From an uncultured Clostridium sp. (GTDB lineage: Bacteria; Bacillota; Clostridia; Lachnospirales; Lachnospiraceae): DNA of 64,000 nucleotides. Position numbers and translations under genes: made by a program. Positions 35,628 to 45,975 of this stretch are shown here, piece by piece. The notes beneath the pieces are model-generated. The model had not been told where the DNA came from and did no database searches. It was given only the letters and a program-made list of their open reading frames with translations. The stretch covers positions 32,479 through 96,478 of the forward strand of contig CAMWYJ010000002.1 in NCBI GenBank assembly GCA_947178445.1. Reading direction: 5' to 3'. Numbering within the stretch: the stretch's first letter is position 1; each line of letters starts with the position of its first letter.

Positions 35628-37013
35628 CTAATATAACAAAGATGCCTCAATGTTGCCATTCTTGATTGAAAATTTAACATGCTTATAGGATTCCTGCAAT
35701 CTTGTGGACATTCCTGCAATCTCAATTCTACAGCCCGGCCAAATCTTCTTTTGTACAATAATCTGTGCACCCTTTCCGCTGTTGATCAGGGCATTAATTG
35801 CAGCCCTTTCATCCTGTAACTGCCTATTCTCTGTTGATTTTAATACCTTTGCCTGGATAATTTTCTTCCGTCTGTCCTCTATCTCCTTCTGGGAATCTCC
35901 CGACTGCTTATTTTCTAAAGCTTTTAATGCTTTTGCCAGAAGCCCCAACTGGTCCTCCATTGCATCAATCAAAGAATCAAGCTCCTGCCTTCGTTCCATT
36001 GTCTTTTGAAGTACACCGACAGAAAGCAAGGTATTAACCTCCATATCATTACCAGCACTTACCAGTTCAATTCCCTGGACCGCATGTATGGAGCCGCCTA
36101 ATACAGTGGAATCCTTGCCTTCTACAATCACCTTACCCTCTGCTGTCAATCTCGAATTCAAGACAGTACGCACTGTAATATCACCCTTTGCATCTGCCTG
36201 GCTGTTCTCAAAAAACTTACAAAAAATATTCCCGCCTGCATTCAGCTTTCCAGAAAATTTACCCTGCATTCCCTGCTGTATTACAATATCCTTACCGGCG
36301 TTTATAATGCAATTTCCCACGTGCCCCTTTATCTCAATGTTGCCCTTTGCCTCAATCACCATTCCGGAACGTACGTCTCCCGTAATATATACATCTCCGT
36401 CAAAATTGATGTTTCCTGCACCGGTATCAATATCCCCTTTAATCTCTAAGGTATTTGTAATATAAATCCCTTTTTCTGTAAGCTCCACCTTGCCATGAAG
36501 CAGGGAATAATATTGACCATCTTCCAACCGGAATCCCTTGCCTCTAAGTGGCGGCTGCTCCCTTCCTCTCGTTGGGGTACGCATTTCATTCTCCACTGTA
36601 TATCCATAAATCCCATAGGTTGCCGGCACATACTCTGCCAGCAAATCCCCCTCGTCCACAAACGTATATTGCGTAGTATGGACATACTCCACAGAACCGT
36701 CATCCAATATAGTGGGACCAGTGACATTTTCCGGATTACTGACATGGTATACATAATAGCCATCCTGTCCTTTCACCGGTGGTTTTCCAACTGCTACTTC
36801 CACATACACATCATATATGTTATGTTCAAGCATCTCCTGTATAGCAGAATCCATAATACCAGCCTTCACATTTTGCTGGCGAAGCCAGTCCTTTAAATCT
36901 CCTACTGTAAACTCCTGTCCGTTTTCATCCAGGTGCAGCTGAAGTTTTGCTGACATTTTCTCTGCCCCCATGGATACTTCCGGAATACAACATTTTGTTC
37001 TTAATTCTTCCAT
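35628..37013 (-). CDS. FapA-like (DUF342) beta-helix protein
   Basis: The 461-residue protein matches the FapA/DUF342 layout: a mixed N-terminal domain (to about residue 160), a central right-handed beta-helix of repeats such as GDIDTGAGNINFDGDV and GNIEIKGHV, a coiled coil (about 350-410) and a short C-terminal beta piece. The ATG at 37013 has AAGGAGG seven bases upstream; a 20-codon extension has no ribosome site. FapA-family proteins are broadly distributed in Firmicutes and are linked to polar or surface structures in some species, but the role is not settled. Leading a pyrBI operon is unusual. Confidence 0.75.
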   Translation of the reverse strand: MEELRTKCCIPEVSMGAEKMSAKLQLHLDENGQEFTVGDLKDWLRQQNVKAGIMDSAIQEMLEHNIYDVYVEVAVGKPPVKGQDGYYVYHVSNPENVTGPTILDDGSVEYVHTTQYTFVDEGDLLAEYVPATYGIYGYTVENEMRTPTRGREQPPLRGKGFRLEDGQYYSLLHGKVELTEKGIYITNTLEIKGDIDTGAGNINFDGDVYITGDVRSGMVIEAKGNIEIKGHVGNCIINAGKDIVIQQGMQGKFSGKLNAGGNIFCKFFENSQADAKGDITVRTVLNSRLTAEGKVIVEGKDSTVLGGSIHAVQGIELVSAGNDMEVNTLLSVGVLQKTMERRQELDSLIDAMEDQLGLLAKALKALENKQSGDSQKEIEDRRKKIIQAKVLKSTENRQLQDERAAINALINSGKGAQIIVQKKIWPGCRIEIAGMSTRLQESYKHVKFSIKNGNIEASLLY

Positions 37014-37146
37014 AGCTGCGCCTCCTTTTCCAATACCTAATATGTGTGTAAATCTGGTTTTAAAAAAACACAATAATTATTTATCTATACATTTTTATTA
37101 TATAACAAGTTAGACCTTTTTACCACGTTTTTCTATAAAACAACAA

Positions 37147-37194
37147 ATAAAAAATGCATATGATTCCCATTTGAACCTGGAAATCATATGCATT
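37147..37194 (-). terminator. Terminator of the carbamoyltransferase gene
   Basis: On the minus strand AATGCATATGATTTCC pairs with GGGAATCATATGCATT and is followed by TTTTTATTTG. It lies 120 bp past the stop codon, beyond a REP-like repeat. Confidence 0.8.
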
Positions 37195-37202
37195 CCATCA
37201 AA

Positions 37203-37292
37203 TCAACAACCCGGCTGCTCTGCAGTGGCGTTGTTGCCCCTCACGGCAGTCGCCAAATGCGAGCAAGCTCGCACTTGGCTTGTTGCTTCGCG
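37203..37292. repeat. REP-like hairpin repeat, copy A
   Basis: CGGCAGTCGCCAAATG at 37244-37259 also occurs at 44094-44109. Here it is followed by the hairpin GCGAGC-AA-GCTCGC and TTGTTGC. A second hairpin, CAACAAC...GTTGTTG, precedes it. The copy lies in the untranslated 3' region of the carbamoyltransferase gene. Confidence 0.6.
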
Positions 37293-37316
37293 AGAATTAA
37301 CTACCATTCATAAAAA

Positions 37317-38246
37317 CTACTTTAATAACGTCACCATAACAGCCTTTTCTGCATGGCGGCGGTTCTCTGCCTGATCCAAGATAAAGTCAAGGTTTTCATC
37401 CACAACTTCCTGACTTATCTCATAGCCAACATGCATTGGCATATCATGCATAACCTTTGCTTTACTTCCGGCAAGAAATTCCTTATTAATCTGATATGGC
37501 ATCATCTTTGCAAGTGTCTCCTCTTTCTGCTGCTGGTAGTCAGGATTATTGAAAAATTCCATGTCTACCCATGTATCCGTGTAAAGCACGTCCATTTCAG
37601 ATACATACTTCTTTGCCTCCTCCATCGACATAGCCGGGTCAAGCTCTATATAATGACCAGTTGTCTTTGCTTTTTCATAAAAATCTGCATCCACTGCTGT
37701 ATCATTCACAAGCGGTGTAAGACCATAAAGAGTACCCTCACCCATCTTTGCAAAAAACTCTACCAATGAATTAAATACATTATTCTTCGCACCAATGTAT
37801 AACAGCTTCACATTTAATCCGCCAAAATGCTCCTTCAAGGTTAAGGCATCTGCCAAAATCTGACATGGATGATAGGTAGAATCACATCCATTAATAAATG
37901 GTACCGTTGAATTTTTGTTAAACAGTTCTACAATCTCATTTTTAATCAAACGCGCCATGATAATATCTACATTTCTGCCCACATATTTAATCTCAGAAAC
38001 CGTCTCACCTAACACAAAATTAGAATCCTCCCAAAGCTGGTTGTAGTAGGTTCCTCCAAGCTCTGTAATGCCAGTTGAAAAAGAAAGAAACGTTCTTGTT
38101 GAGGTCTTCTCAAATAATGTGTAAAGCTTTTTTCCCTTAAGAGTCTCCACATACTTTGCAGGATTTTTCTTCATATCAAAAGCCAGATTCAAAATATCTG
38201 TCAGCTCTTCCTTGGTAAAGTTACTAAAATTAACCATATTTTTCAT
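37317..38246 (-). CDS. Ornithine-carbamoyltransferase-like protein of uncertain specificity
   Basis: The 309-residue protein belongs to the ATCase/OTCase fold. The carbamoyl-phosphate loop is FEKTSTRTFLSF and the HPCQILAD motif is present. The OTCase signature HCLP is replaced by HDMPMH and the ornithine-binding SMG region reads VDMEFF. So the carbamoyl-phosphate half looks functional but the acceptor half does not match ornithine, aspartate or putrescine enzymes I know. No arginine genes are nearby. A promoter with flanking direct repeats precedes it and a good terminator follows. 'argF' would be an unsafe name. Confidence 0.75.
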   Translation of the reverse strand: MKNMVNFSNFTKEELTDILNLAFDMKKNPAKYVETLKGKKLYTLFEKTSTRTFLSFSTGITELGGTYYNQLWEDSNFVLGETVSEIKYVGRNVDIIMARLIKNEIVELFNKNSTVPFINGCDSTYHPCQILADALTLKEHFGGLNVKLLYIGAKNNVFNSLVEFFAKMGEGTLYGLTPLVNDTAVDADFYEKAKTTGHYIELDPAMSMEEAKKYVSEMDVLYTDTWVDMEFFNNPDYQQQKEETLAKMMPYQINKEFLAGSKAKVMHDMPMHVGYEISQEVVDENLDFILDQAENRRHAEKAVMVTLLK

Positions 38247-38299
38247 CTTGTGTATCCCTCTTTCTTTATTTCACTATTATGTACATGAAATAGATTTTA

Positions 38300-38329
38300 A
38301 TTATACTCCTATTATGTATAAAAATGCAA
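38300..38329 (-). promoter_or_regulatory. Promoter of the carbamoyltransferase gene with direct repeats
   Basis: On the minus strand TTGCAT and TATAAT are 18 bp apart. CTATTATGTA occurs twice on the plus strand, at 38274-38283 and 38309-38318 (35 bp apart), one in the spacer and one downstream, as expected for a repressor site. Confidence 0.6.
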
Positions 38330-38348
38330 CTATTTCCTTTATATTTTC

Positions 38349-39182
38349 TCAAATCTCCTCTTTCCCAACGGCTTCCTCCTGTACATCATCAACACTTTCT
38401 GCCGCCGTACTGGGCTGTTTTGTCTGCAACGCCTTGCGTTTCATACGCTTCTGCTTACGCTTGTCCATCGGGCGCATATTGGCGGCGGCGGCCTCTGCTC
38501 TGGCACGCTGGATTTCCCTCAATGTCTGGTCAAGTTTTCTGTAACGCTCTTCTGCCCTTTCCTCCTGCTCTTTCGTCATGCCCTGCATTTGTGTCACAAC
38601 TGCATTTGCTGCATGCTCGCCGGCCGTCTTTCCAATCAGTTCATTATTTTCCTTAATCGCATTGGCAAGTACCCTGTTCATAATCTGCTGGAACTGTTCC
38701 ATTTTTTCTTCACTGGTTGTCATAGCATGCTGTTTTACAGGAACAATCTCAACATTTCTCTGATTTTTTCCTGCCGTCTGCTTTATGCCGTCTGGGGTTT
38801 GTCTTTCATGCAGTTCAGACCGTTTCTCGTCCTGTGCTTCCTTTTTTCTCTGCTCCGCCTCTACTGTCTGCTCAAAATGTGTTTTTAGCGGCTCTTCCTC
38901 TGCCACGGCACGAATCACATCTGACTTGAAATCATTTGTACCATCTGTAATCTGCTGTCTGCGCTTTTCCAAATAGTCGCGGATTGCTCTTAACTGAAGA
39001 CCTCTTTCCTTTAAATCCTTCACCTTTGAAAGCACCCCGATATCCTTCTCTGTGTAGTATCTGTGCCCCATCGCATTGCGGTGGATATCCATCTTCAGTT
39101 CCTCTTCCCAGTAACGCAGTACGTGGGATTCCACACCTACCTTGGCTGCTGCCTCCTTAATCAGATAATACTCCTGACTCAT
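38349..39182 (-). CDS. MerR-type HTH protein with a long coiled coil
   Basis: The 277-residue protein has a MerR-like winged helix (residues 1-75; VESHVLRYWEEEL and GHRYYTEKDI) followed by a long charged region with a predicted coiled coil around TKEQEERAEERYRKLDQTLR and a basic, Ala-rich segment near the C-terminus. There is no ligand-binding domain. The layout recalls RacA of Bacillus, a DNA-anchoring protein, but I see no specific homology. It may bind DNA structurally rather than as a classical regulator. Confidence 0.75.
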   Translation of the reverse strand: MSQEYYLIKEAAAKVGVESHVLRYWEEELKMDIHRNAMGHRYYTEKDIGVLSKVKDLKERGLQLRAIRDYLEKRRQQITDGTNDFKSDVIRAVAEEEPLKTHFEQTVEAEQRKKEAQDEKRSELHERQTPDGIKQTAGKNQRNVEIVPVKQHAMTTSEEKMEQFQQIMNRVLANAIKENNELIGKTAGEHAANAVVTQMQGMTKEQEERAEERYRKLDQTLREIQRARAEAAAANMRPMDKRKQKRMKRKALQTKQPSTAAESVDDVQEEAVGKEEI

Positions 39183-39297
39183 GTCATGTCCTCCTATCTC
39201 GCTGAAAGTCTAACATACATTATAAATAGGAGTTCTCCAAAATGACAGAGGGTATCACCTTAAAAAAACTGATTGTATTTTGCACAAGTCGACATAC

Positions 39298-40773
39298 TTA
39301 CATGGATATCTGATCATCTTCCATTGTTTCATGTTCCGGCTTTTTTTTCTTTACTCCCACCAATTCACACCGACCCTTTTTATCTGCTTTATAAATCTTA
39401 TCCTGATATGTAAATCTCTTATTCTTAACCAGGTAACCCTTTGCATTAAAATAATATTTGTATTTTCCAATCTTTACAAGCTTGTCTTCAGACCGTATAC
39501 CATTTTTGTCAACATAGTAAGTCTTTTTCTTTTCTGTAATCCATTTTTTCTTCTGAATCACACCACTGCTGTTACAATAATAATATTTCTTTCCAACCTT
39601 CTTAAATCCTTTTGAACGCTTTCCCTTCGAATTGAAATAATACTTTTTAGAACCAATCTTAACGATTTCACCTTTTGCAACTGCGCCATCCTTTTTAACA
39701 TATACCAGCGTATTCCCTTTATAAAGCCACTGGCTTTTTAACACACAGCCGGTATTTCCAACATAATAGTTCCCTCTCTCAAAAGTTACCCATTTTTTCT
39801 TTTGCAGCACACCCTTGCTGTCGAAATAGTAATGGTCATTCTTAATCTTAACAAGCCCTGTTACACGGTAACCCTTACTATCTACATAATACTTTTTCTT
39901 ACTGATTGTCAGCCACTTTTTCTTCTGCAGCTTATCCTTCTTATAGTACTGATAGTGCTTACCATCCACCGTTTTTTTCCAGCCCGTAAATGGTGTCTTT
40001 TGTTCCGTTGTGGGCTGTTCAGTGGTTGGGTTTTCAATAGTCGGCTGCTCTGTCGTCTCTGTAGAACCGCCTGCTCCAGCATTGCCTCCACCGGCACCTA
40101 CTGCAGAATCATAATTTGCTGCATGCTCATAGTATAATACTGTGTAATCAGAGCTTCCCAAATCAATCACCCGATCCCAGCCAATCTTGCATGCCCCACC
40201 AAAATTCGCCTCTCCAATCGTAATCTTATTACCGGTTTTTCCAATTACAAATACCGAGTGTCCTGTTGTGTATTCCTTCGCACAGGAATACCGGACAATA
40301 TCACCGACCTTAATATCAGCAATCTGGGCTGTCGTGGGATTTGCTACAGTCGTCCACGTGGTATCACCAAACACTCCATAGGCAAGGCGGTTTGCAAAAC
40401 CCATACACTGGGTTGAAGACAAATGTCCCCCGCCCACAAAATGATTACAGGTACAGCCATTTGTGCCATATACATGATCGACATTATTTGTCTTATGCAA
40501 ACTGCAGGGAGTTGATGTATATCCGTCCGGATTATCCGTGCTCATTCCCACATGATTCCAATATTTGCCATCGGGAAACTGAGCCTTTAATTCCGTTACT
40601 TTCGTCTGGAAATCGATCTGGGCTGCATTTACCCGAATCGGACAAAGAATCCATAAGACAAGGCTCACTAACAGGCATGCACGAAACATCTTATATTCCA
40701 CTGCATTTCTTTTTTCAAATCCACATACAAAATCTGCTAAACCACCATTCTCCTCTTTTTTGTACACTCCCAC
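39298..40773 (-). CDS. Secreted CHAP-type peptidoglycan hydrolase with wall-binding repeats
   Basis: The protein (491 residues from GTG at 40773, or 489 from the GTG at 40767, both behind AAGGAGG) has a long n-region and a signal peptide ending near VNAAQ. The enzyme domain shows CHAP-like residues: Cys in SSTQCMGFANRL, His in TTGHSVFVIG and Glu/Asn in GEANFGG. A Thr/Pro/Glu linker follows, then about ten aromatic repeats (KKYYVDSKG-type) that bind wall polymers. It probably cuts peptide bonds in peptidoglycan. The repeats resemble those of the amidase at 16.8 kb. Confidence 0.8.
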   Translation of the reverse strand: MGVYKKEENGGLADFVCGFEKRNAVEYKMFRACLLVSLVLWILCPIRVNAAQIDFQTKVTELKAQFPDGKYWNHVGMSTDNPDGYTSTPCSLHKTNNVDHVYGTNGCTCNHFVGGGHLSSTQCMGFANRLAYGVFGDTTWTTVANPTTAQIADIKVGDIVRYSCAKEYTTGHSVFVIGKTGNKITIGEANFGGACKIGWDRVIDLGSSDYTVLYYEHAANYDSAVGAGGGNAGAGGSTETTEQPTIENPTTEQPTTEQKTPFTGWKKTVDGKHYQYYKKDKLQKKKWLTISKKKYYVDSKGYRVTGLVKIKNDHYYFDSKGVLQKKKWVTFERGNYYVGNTGCVLKSQWLYKGNTLVYVKKDGAVAKGEIVKIGSKKYYFNSKGKRSKGFKKVGKKYYYCNSSGVIQKKKWITEKKKTYYVDKNGIRSEDKLVKIGKYKYYFNAKGYLVKNKRFTYQDKIYKADKKGRCELVGVKKKKPEHETMEDDQISM

Positions 40774-40954
40774 TCTTCCTCCTTATGTATATTCCGTTTC
40801 ACGAATACTGTTTTTTCTGTCTCCGCATTGTATATCTATCAAATTCTTTCATAACTGTATTTTCACAAATCTTTGTGTAAAATATATATAATATCCATTC
40901 TATCATTAGTTTACATAATAAATATAAACAGAAGGTTTGTCAACACTTTAACAC

Positions 40955-41006
40955 ATTAAAAATGAGCGGATTCCCCTTTTGTGAAAAGGCAAAAAAACCG
41001 CTCATT
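40955..41006 (-). terminator. uvrA terminator
   Basis: On the minus strand AATGAGCGG pairs with CCGCTCATT around an inner CCTTTTCACAAAAGG stem, followed by TTTTAA. The stretch 40774-41021 otherwise holds no gene. Confidence 0.75.
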
Positions 41007-41021
41007 ATCTCGTTATACTTA

Positions 41022-43844
41022 TTATTTCAAAAATCTCTTCAAATACTCTCCGGTATGACTCTTCTTCACCTTGCAAATCTCTTCTGGTGTTCCCGCTGCC
41101 ACAATGGTTCCACCACCATCTCCACCTTCCGGACCAATATCAATAATATAATCCGCTGTCTTAATGACCTCCAGATTGTGCTCGATGACAATCACCGTAT
41201 TACCGCCCTCTGAAAGCCTCCTCAATATCTCCACCAGCTTGTGTACATCTGCAAAATGCAGCCCCGTAGTCGGTTCATCTAATATATAAACCGTCTTACC
41301 GGTACTACGGCGTGATAACTCTGTGGCAAGCTTCACCCGCTGTGCCTCACCACCGGACAGGGTAGTAGATGGCTGCCCTAACTTGATATAGCCAAGCCCA
41401 ACCTCCTTAAGAGTTTCAATCTTACGCAGGATAGATGGTACATTCTGAAAGAAATCACATGCCTCATCCACTGTCATATCCAGCACATCAAAAATATTCT
41501 TACCCTTATACTGTACCTCTAATGTCTCCCGGTTATAGCGATGTCCGTTACACACTTCACATGGCACATATACATCCGGCAGAAAGTGCATTTCAATCTT
41601 TACAATGCCATCACCCTTACATGCCTCACAGCGTCCGCCGGAAATATTGAAAGAAAATCTTCCCTTTTTATATCCTCTTTCTTTGGCATCTTTGGTTCCC
41701 GCAAACAAATCACGGATCATGTCAAACACGCCTGTATAGGTTGCAGGATTGGAACGCGGCGTTCTTCCAATTGGTGACTGGTCAATATTAATTACCTTAT
41801 CAAGCTGTTCCAATCCTTCCATTCCATCATGTTTTCCCGGTTTCATTCTGGCACGGTTCAAATCCCGTGCCAGACGCTTATATAATATCTCATTAACCAG
41901 AGAGCTTTTACCAGAACCGGACACACCTGTTACACAGGTCATTATCCCCAACGGAAAAGCCACATCTATACCCTTTAAGTTATTCTGCTCCGCCCCTTTT
42001 ACCGTAAGCCATCCGGTAGGTGTTCTTCTTTCCTCCGGTACCGGAATCTTAATACGCCCGGACAGATACGCCCCAGTAATAGACTTCTTATTCTTCATGA
42101 TCTGTTCCGCCGTGCCCTGGGCAATCACCTCTCCACCCAGCTCTCCTGCCCCTGGTCCAATATCCACGATATGGTCTGCTGCAAGCATGGTGTCTTCATC
42201 ATGCTCCACCACAATCAGGGTATTGCCCAGATCACGCAAATGCTTCAGCGTTGTAATCAGCTTGTCATTATCCCTCTGGTGCAGACCAATGCTTGGCTCA
42301 TCTAATATATATGCCACACCAACCAGACCGGAACCAATCTGAGTTGCTAAACGAATTCGCTGTGCCTCCCCGCCAGACAATGTTCCTGTTGCACGGTATA
42401 GTGCAAGATAGTTAAGCCCCACATCCAGCAAAAACTGTAATCTTGCTTTTACTTCTTTTAAAATCCCACCACCAATAAACTGCTGACGGTCGGTAAGCTC
42501 CATATTCTCCAAAAATTCCAACAGTTTGTCAATCGACATGGTTGTCATCTCATAAATGTTCTTATCCGCCACCGTAACTGCCAGAGATTCTCGCTTCAAT
42601 CGCTGCCCATCACAATCATCACAAGGTGTAATCGTCATAAAGCTCTCATATTCCTCTTTCATGGATTCAGAACCTACTTCACGGTAACGTCTCTGTACAT
42701 TGCGGATTAATCCCTCAAAAGCAACATCATAAATACCCTCACCACGCTGACCTTTGTAATGTACCTTAACTTCATGTCCATTCGTACCGTAGAGAATAAT
42801 ATTCTGAGCCTGTTCAGACATTTGATTAAACGGAGTATTCAAATCGAATCCATATTCTTCCGCCAGGGCATCTAAAATCGCTCTCGTATAGGACTTCTTA
42901 TCAGTACAAGACTGCCAGCCAATTACCACAATCGCACCATCTGCAATAGAAATGCTCTTATCCGGAATCATCAAGTCCACATCAAATTCCATCTTATAAC
43001 CAAGTCCAAAACAAGTCGGACAAGCACCAAATGGATTGTTAAAGGAAAAGCTTCTAGGCTCAATCTCATCCACACTGATTCCGCAATCCGGACAGGAAAA
43101 GCTTGAACTCATATTCATCGGTCTTTTGCCAATCACATCCACGACCATGATACCATCCGTCAGCTTCATAACTGCCTCGATAGAGTCATTTAAACGACGT
43201 TCTATTCCCTTCTTTACCACAAGCCGGTCTACTACAATGGAGATATCATGCTTCTTATTCTTATCAAGCGTAATCTCCTCCGATAAATCATACATGGAAC
43301 CATCTACCAGTACACGGACATAACCACTCCTCTTCGCCTGGGCAAGAACCTTCTCATGGCGTCCCTTCCGCCCTCTTACAACCGGTGCCAGAAGCTGGAA
43401 TTTCGTACCCTCCGAAAGCTCCATTACTGCATCTACCATCTGGTCTACGGTCTGGCGCTTAATCTCCTTTCCGCACTTTGGACAATGGGGCACGCCAATT
43501 CTGGCATACAAAAGACGCAGATAATCATAAATCTCCGTTACTGTTCCCACTGTAGACCGCGGATTTCGGTTCGTTGACTTCTGGTCTATGGAAATAGCAG
43601 GTGAAAGTCCTTCAATTTTCTCCACGTCCGGTTTTTCTGCCTGTCCCAAAAACTGTCTTGCATAAGAGGACAGAGATTCCATATACCGGCGCTGCCCTTC
43701 CGCATATATCGTATCAAACGCAAGAGATGACTTACCGGAGCCGGAAAGTCCGGTCACTACAACCAGTTCATCTCTCGGAATCTTAATATCAATATCTTTT
43801 AAGTTATGTTCCTTTGCACCCTTAATTGTAATATATTGTTTCAT
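41022..43844 (-). CDS. uvrA: UvrABC excinuclease subunit A
   Basis: The 940-residue protein has the two tandem ABC modules of UvrA, each with a Walker A ([11 protein letters not shown] near residue 32 and [11 protein letters not shown] in the second half) and a signature ([26 protein letters not shown]). Zinc-binding Cys pairs are visible in CPDCG/CPTC and [12 protein letters not shown]. It scans DNA for damage with UvrB. It is alone here, without uvrB. The ribosome site is GAAAGGAAC. Confidence 0.97.
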   Translation of the reverse strand: MKQYITIKGAKEHNLKDIDIKIPRDELVVVTGLSGSGKSSLAFDTIYAEGQRRYMESLSSYARQFLGQAEKPDVEKIEGLSPAISIDQKSTNRNPRSTVGTVTEIYDYLRLLYARIGVPHCPKCGKEIKRQTVDQMVDAVMELSEGTKFQLLAPVVRGRKGRHEKVLAQAKRSGYVRVLVDGSMYDLSEEITLDKNKKHDISIVVDRLVVKKGIERRLNDSIEAVMKLTDGIMVVDVIGKRPMNMSSSFSCPDCGISVDEIEPRSFSFNNPFGACPTCFGLGYKMEFDVDLMIPDKSISIADGAIVVIGWQSCTDKKSYTRAILDALAEEYGFDLNTPFNQMSEQAQNIILYGTNGHEVKVHYKGQRGEGIYDVAFEGLIRNVQRRYREVGSESMKEEYESFMTITPCDDCDGQRLKRESLAVTVADKNIYEMTTMSIDKLLEFLENMELTDRQQFIGGGILKEVKARLQFLLDVGLNYLALYRATGTLSGGEAQRIRLATQIGSGLVGVAYILDEPSIGLHQRDNDKLITTLKHLRDLGNTLIVVEHDEDTMLAADHIVDIGPGAGELGGEVIAQGTAEQIMKNKKSITGAYLSGRIKIPVPEERRTPTGWLTVKGAEQNNLKGIDVAFPLGIMTCVTGVSGSGKSSLVNEILYKRLARDLNRARMKPGKHDGMEGLEQLDKVINIDQSPIGRTPRSNPATYTGVFDMIRDLFAGTKDAKERGYKKGRFSFNISGGRCEACKGDGIVKIEMHFLPDVYVPCEVCNGHRYNRETLEVQYKGKNIFDVLDMTVDEACDFFQNVPSILRKIETLKEVGLGYIKLGQPSTTLSGGEAQRVKLATELSRRSTGKTVYILDEPTTGLHFADVHKLVEILRRLSEGGNTVIVIEHNLEVIKTADYIIDIGPEGGDGGGTIVAAGTPEEICKVKKSHTGEYLKRFLK

Positions 43845-43880
43845 TGGTTTGTTCCTTTCTGTTACTGTATTCGGAAAGCT

Positions 43881-43985
43881 TCACTGTGCAAACTCAGCCA
43901 TCCAATTTCTTCTCTTCATTTCTTCTATCAGTTCCGACTGAATGAGTGGGTATGTCCAAGCGGACTCCCATCCAAAAACCAAACC
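43881..43985 (-). repeat. Coding-like intergenic repeat, copy 1
   Basis: Read on the minus strand this encodes ...[17 protein letters not shown]... ending in a stop at 43881. It matches the block at 45976-46118, which encodes ...PYPFIQPKLIEEKEKRN.... Differences in the core fall mostly at third codon positions. There is no good start site, so it is a gene remnant or a repeat that spreads with a coding fragment. The 43845-44162 gap holds this and a REP-like repeat. Confidence 0.5.
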
Positions 43986-44081
43986 TCAGTTCGTATAAAT
44001 AAAGTATAGCAGACTATACAGAAAAAGTACAGAACAAACTTTCGATTTATCCTGCACTTTTATTTACGTTTCATGTGTCAG

Positions 44082-44139
44082 CCAACAACTATGCGGCAGT
44101 CGCCAAATGTTCATGCAAGCATGCCCGCTTTCTCGTTGC
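44082..44139. repeat. REP-like hairpin repeat, copy B
   Basis: CGGCAGTCGCCAAATG (44094-44109) is identical to the core at 37244-37259. Here it is followed by a different hairpin, CATGC-AA-GCATG, and CGTTGC. The changed stem keeps pairing, which suggests that structure matters. Confidence 0.6.
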
Positions 44140-44162
44140 CTGCAAAAATCAACGAATCCTAT

Positions 44163-45791
44163 TTACAGAGTTTCAATATATTGCTGAATCGCAAGATTAT
44201 TTTCTGAAAGACGGCAGCCCAGAATATATTCGTTACTGCCCTTTTTACAACGCATAATGTATGCCTGTACAGTACGGGCTTTTGGTATCGGCAGCTCAGG
44301 AATAGTGACCGTTATCATTTTCTTTTCCGCAGCTTCAAAATCAGAATCGGTGGAGGCAAATGCCATTCCATTGGCACTGATATCCAGCATATTGCCGTGG
44401 TATACCTTCGGATTGCCTTCAATTAAAATCTCACATGGACAATGAATGTCCAATCTTGGGTTTTTCTTTCGCTTCATTACCTTTGGATTAGAGCTGGTTA
44501 CAACACGATAACAGAATTCACCACTCTCTGTGGAAGCAAAGACAGAAACATCCGTCCAGTGGTACAATACATTACCCAATATCATCTGCAAATGACACTG
44601 CAAAGGTGCATCCGTACAATCCGGAATCCTCTTTGGGCGGATATCAATAATTGCTTCCTTATTCTTCTGGCTAAGCACCTGCCCATAATATTCCTTATCC
44701 GGTGTTCCATCGGTATCCAATGTAATAATAGAAACCTTACTGCCAGGCTTGGCATCCTGAATCCCCATAAATCCACTGTCACCGAGCTGCACAACCAGGT
44801 TGCCTACAGAGGATTCAATTTTTCCTACGTGAATGGTTGTCTGCTCGTATTTATCCAACATACTCTTGGCATTATCGGATGCGTTATCCACATAACTGGT
44901 CATGACAGACATTGCATCAGACATTTGCTGCATATTCTCTACCATATTCTGGTTGGATTGCTCTACCTCTTTTATGGCATTATCAATAAGGGAAATATTA
45001 CTGTTTAATTTTTTGGAATCATTTGAAATGCTGGTAACGCTGGTATTAACCTCCGTGATTTTTTCCAGATTCAGTTGAATGATTTCAATCATCTTTGTAA
45101 TAGCATCCGTCATTTTTGCAGAAGTGTCCTCCAGACGGCTTAACGCTTTCATAATGCGGGTAGAAGAATCCTGTGTTTCGTCACTTAGTTTGCGAATCTC
45201 ATCCGCCACAACAGCAAAGCCTCGTCCAGTTACTCCGGCTCTGGCAGCCTCAATAGATGCATTTAGGGAAAGTAGATTCGTCTGTGCTGTTATATCTTCA
45301 ATGGAAACGGTTTCTGCTTTTACCATAGCAAATTCTTCTGAAAATTCCTTTACAATCTGACTTACATTCTTGGATAAATCTGCCATTGTATGTGTTGTTT
45401 CCACTACGTTTGCCAGTTCTCTTGAACTTGTTCCGGCATGGGCGCCGGATTCATTTACCAAAGAAACCATCTGCGAGGTCATAGAGGCAATGTTTTCTAC
45501 CTGCCGCTGAATATCGCTGGTCATACTTATGGAAGAGTCTGTCTTTTCCGCAAGAACAGCGTTTTGCCCGGATAACTCGTCCATGTTGCCAACTACTGTG
45601 TTCGCACTATGTTTGTTTTCATCGGCAAGATCCCGAACGATTGTAACACCATCTACGATTTCAGTGCTGGCGGACTTTACCTGTTCTACAGTGGCTAAAA
45701 TTACACCAATATCACTGTCCTGATTGGGACCCGTCAAGGTATCTGCCTGATTTGATTTACGATTCTTTGAAAATAAAAAACTGTTTTTCAT
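44163..45791 (-). CDS. Soluble methyl-accepting chemotaxis protein fused to a PilZ domain
   Basis: The 542-residue protein has no membrane segment. A long MCP signalling coiled coil (about residues 25-320) contains the hairpin tip [22 protein letters not shown]. From about residue 345 there is a YcgR-like N-terminal domain and then a PilZ domain with KRKKNPRLD and [11 protein letters not shown], the RxxxR and D/NxSxxG c-di-GMP-binding motifs. It probably couples c-di-GMP level to chemotaxis or another CheA-type pathway. No che or flagellar genes are in the window. A single promoter precedes it. Confidence 0.88.
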   Translation of the reverse strand: MKNSFLFSKNRKSNQADTLTGPNQDSDIGVILATVEQVKSASTEIVDGVTIVRDLADENKHSANTVVGNMDELSGQNAVLAEKTDSSISMTSDIQRQVENIASMTSQMVSLVNESGAHAGTSSRELANVVETTHTMADLSKNVSQIVKEFSEEFAMVKAETVSIEDITAQTNLLSLNASIEAARAGVTGRGFAVVADEIRKLSDETQDSSTRIMKALSRLEDTSAKMTDAITKMIEIIQLNLEKITEVNTSVTSISNDSKKLNSNISLIDNAIKEVEQSNQNMVENMQQMSDAMSVMTSYVDNASDNAKSMLDKYEQTTIHVGKIESSVGNLVVQLGDSGFMGIQDAKPGSKVSIITLDTDGTPDKEYYGQVLSQKNKEAIIDIRPKRIPDCTDAPLQCHLQMILGNVLYHWTDVSVFASTESGEFCYRVVTSSNPKVMKRKKNPRLDIHCPCEILIEGNPKVYHGNMLDISANGMAFASTDSDFEAAEKKMITVTIPELPIPKARTVQAYIMRCKKGSNEYILGCRLSENNLAIQQYIETL

Positions 45792-45835
45792 ATGAATTTT
45801 CCCTCTGGTAAATTTGATTATTATAACTACACATT

Positions 45836-45865
45836 AATATAACATATTTTACAGCAATCGTGCAA
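45836..45865 (-). promoter_or_regulatory. Promoter of the MCP-PilZ gene
   Basis: On the minus strand TTGCAC and TATATT are 18 bp apart, about 45 bp before the start codon. It looks like sigma-A, not a sigma-28 flagellar promoter. Confidence 0.5.
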
Positions 45866-45975
45866 TGACATGGTAAAATTATTTTGATGATTTTGATAAC
45901 TGCAGACTATAAATCCCCCTAAAACATCAAAATGCAATCATGTGAATTGTATTGATGTAAGACTTGGTTCATTGA

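Noticed and set aside
37317..38246. Naming the carbamoyltransferase argF
   Set aside because: Both acceptor-side signatures of ornithine carbamoyltransferase are missing and there is no arginine context.
39802..40137. Antisense frames over the wall-binding repeats of the CHAP protein
   Set aside because: Repeat-rich coding sequence gives long open antisense frames; none has a ribosome site or family signature.
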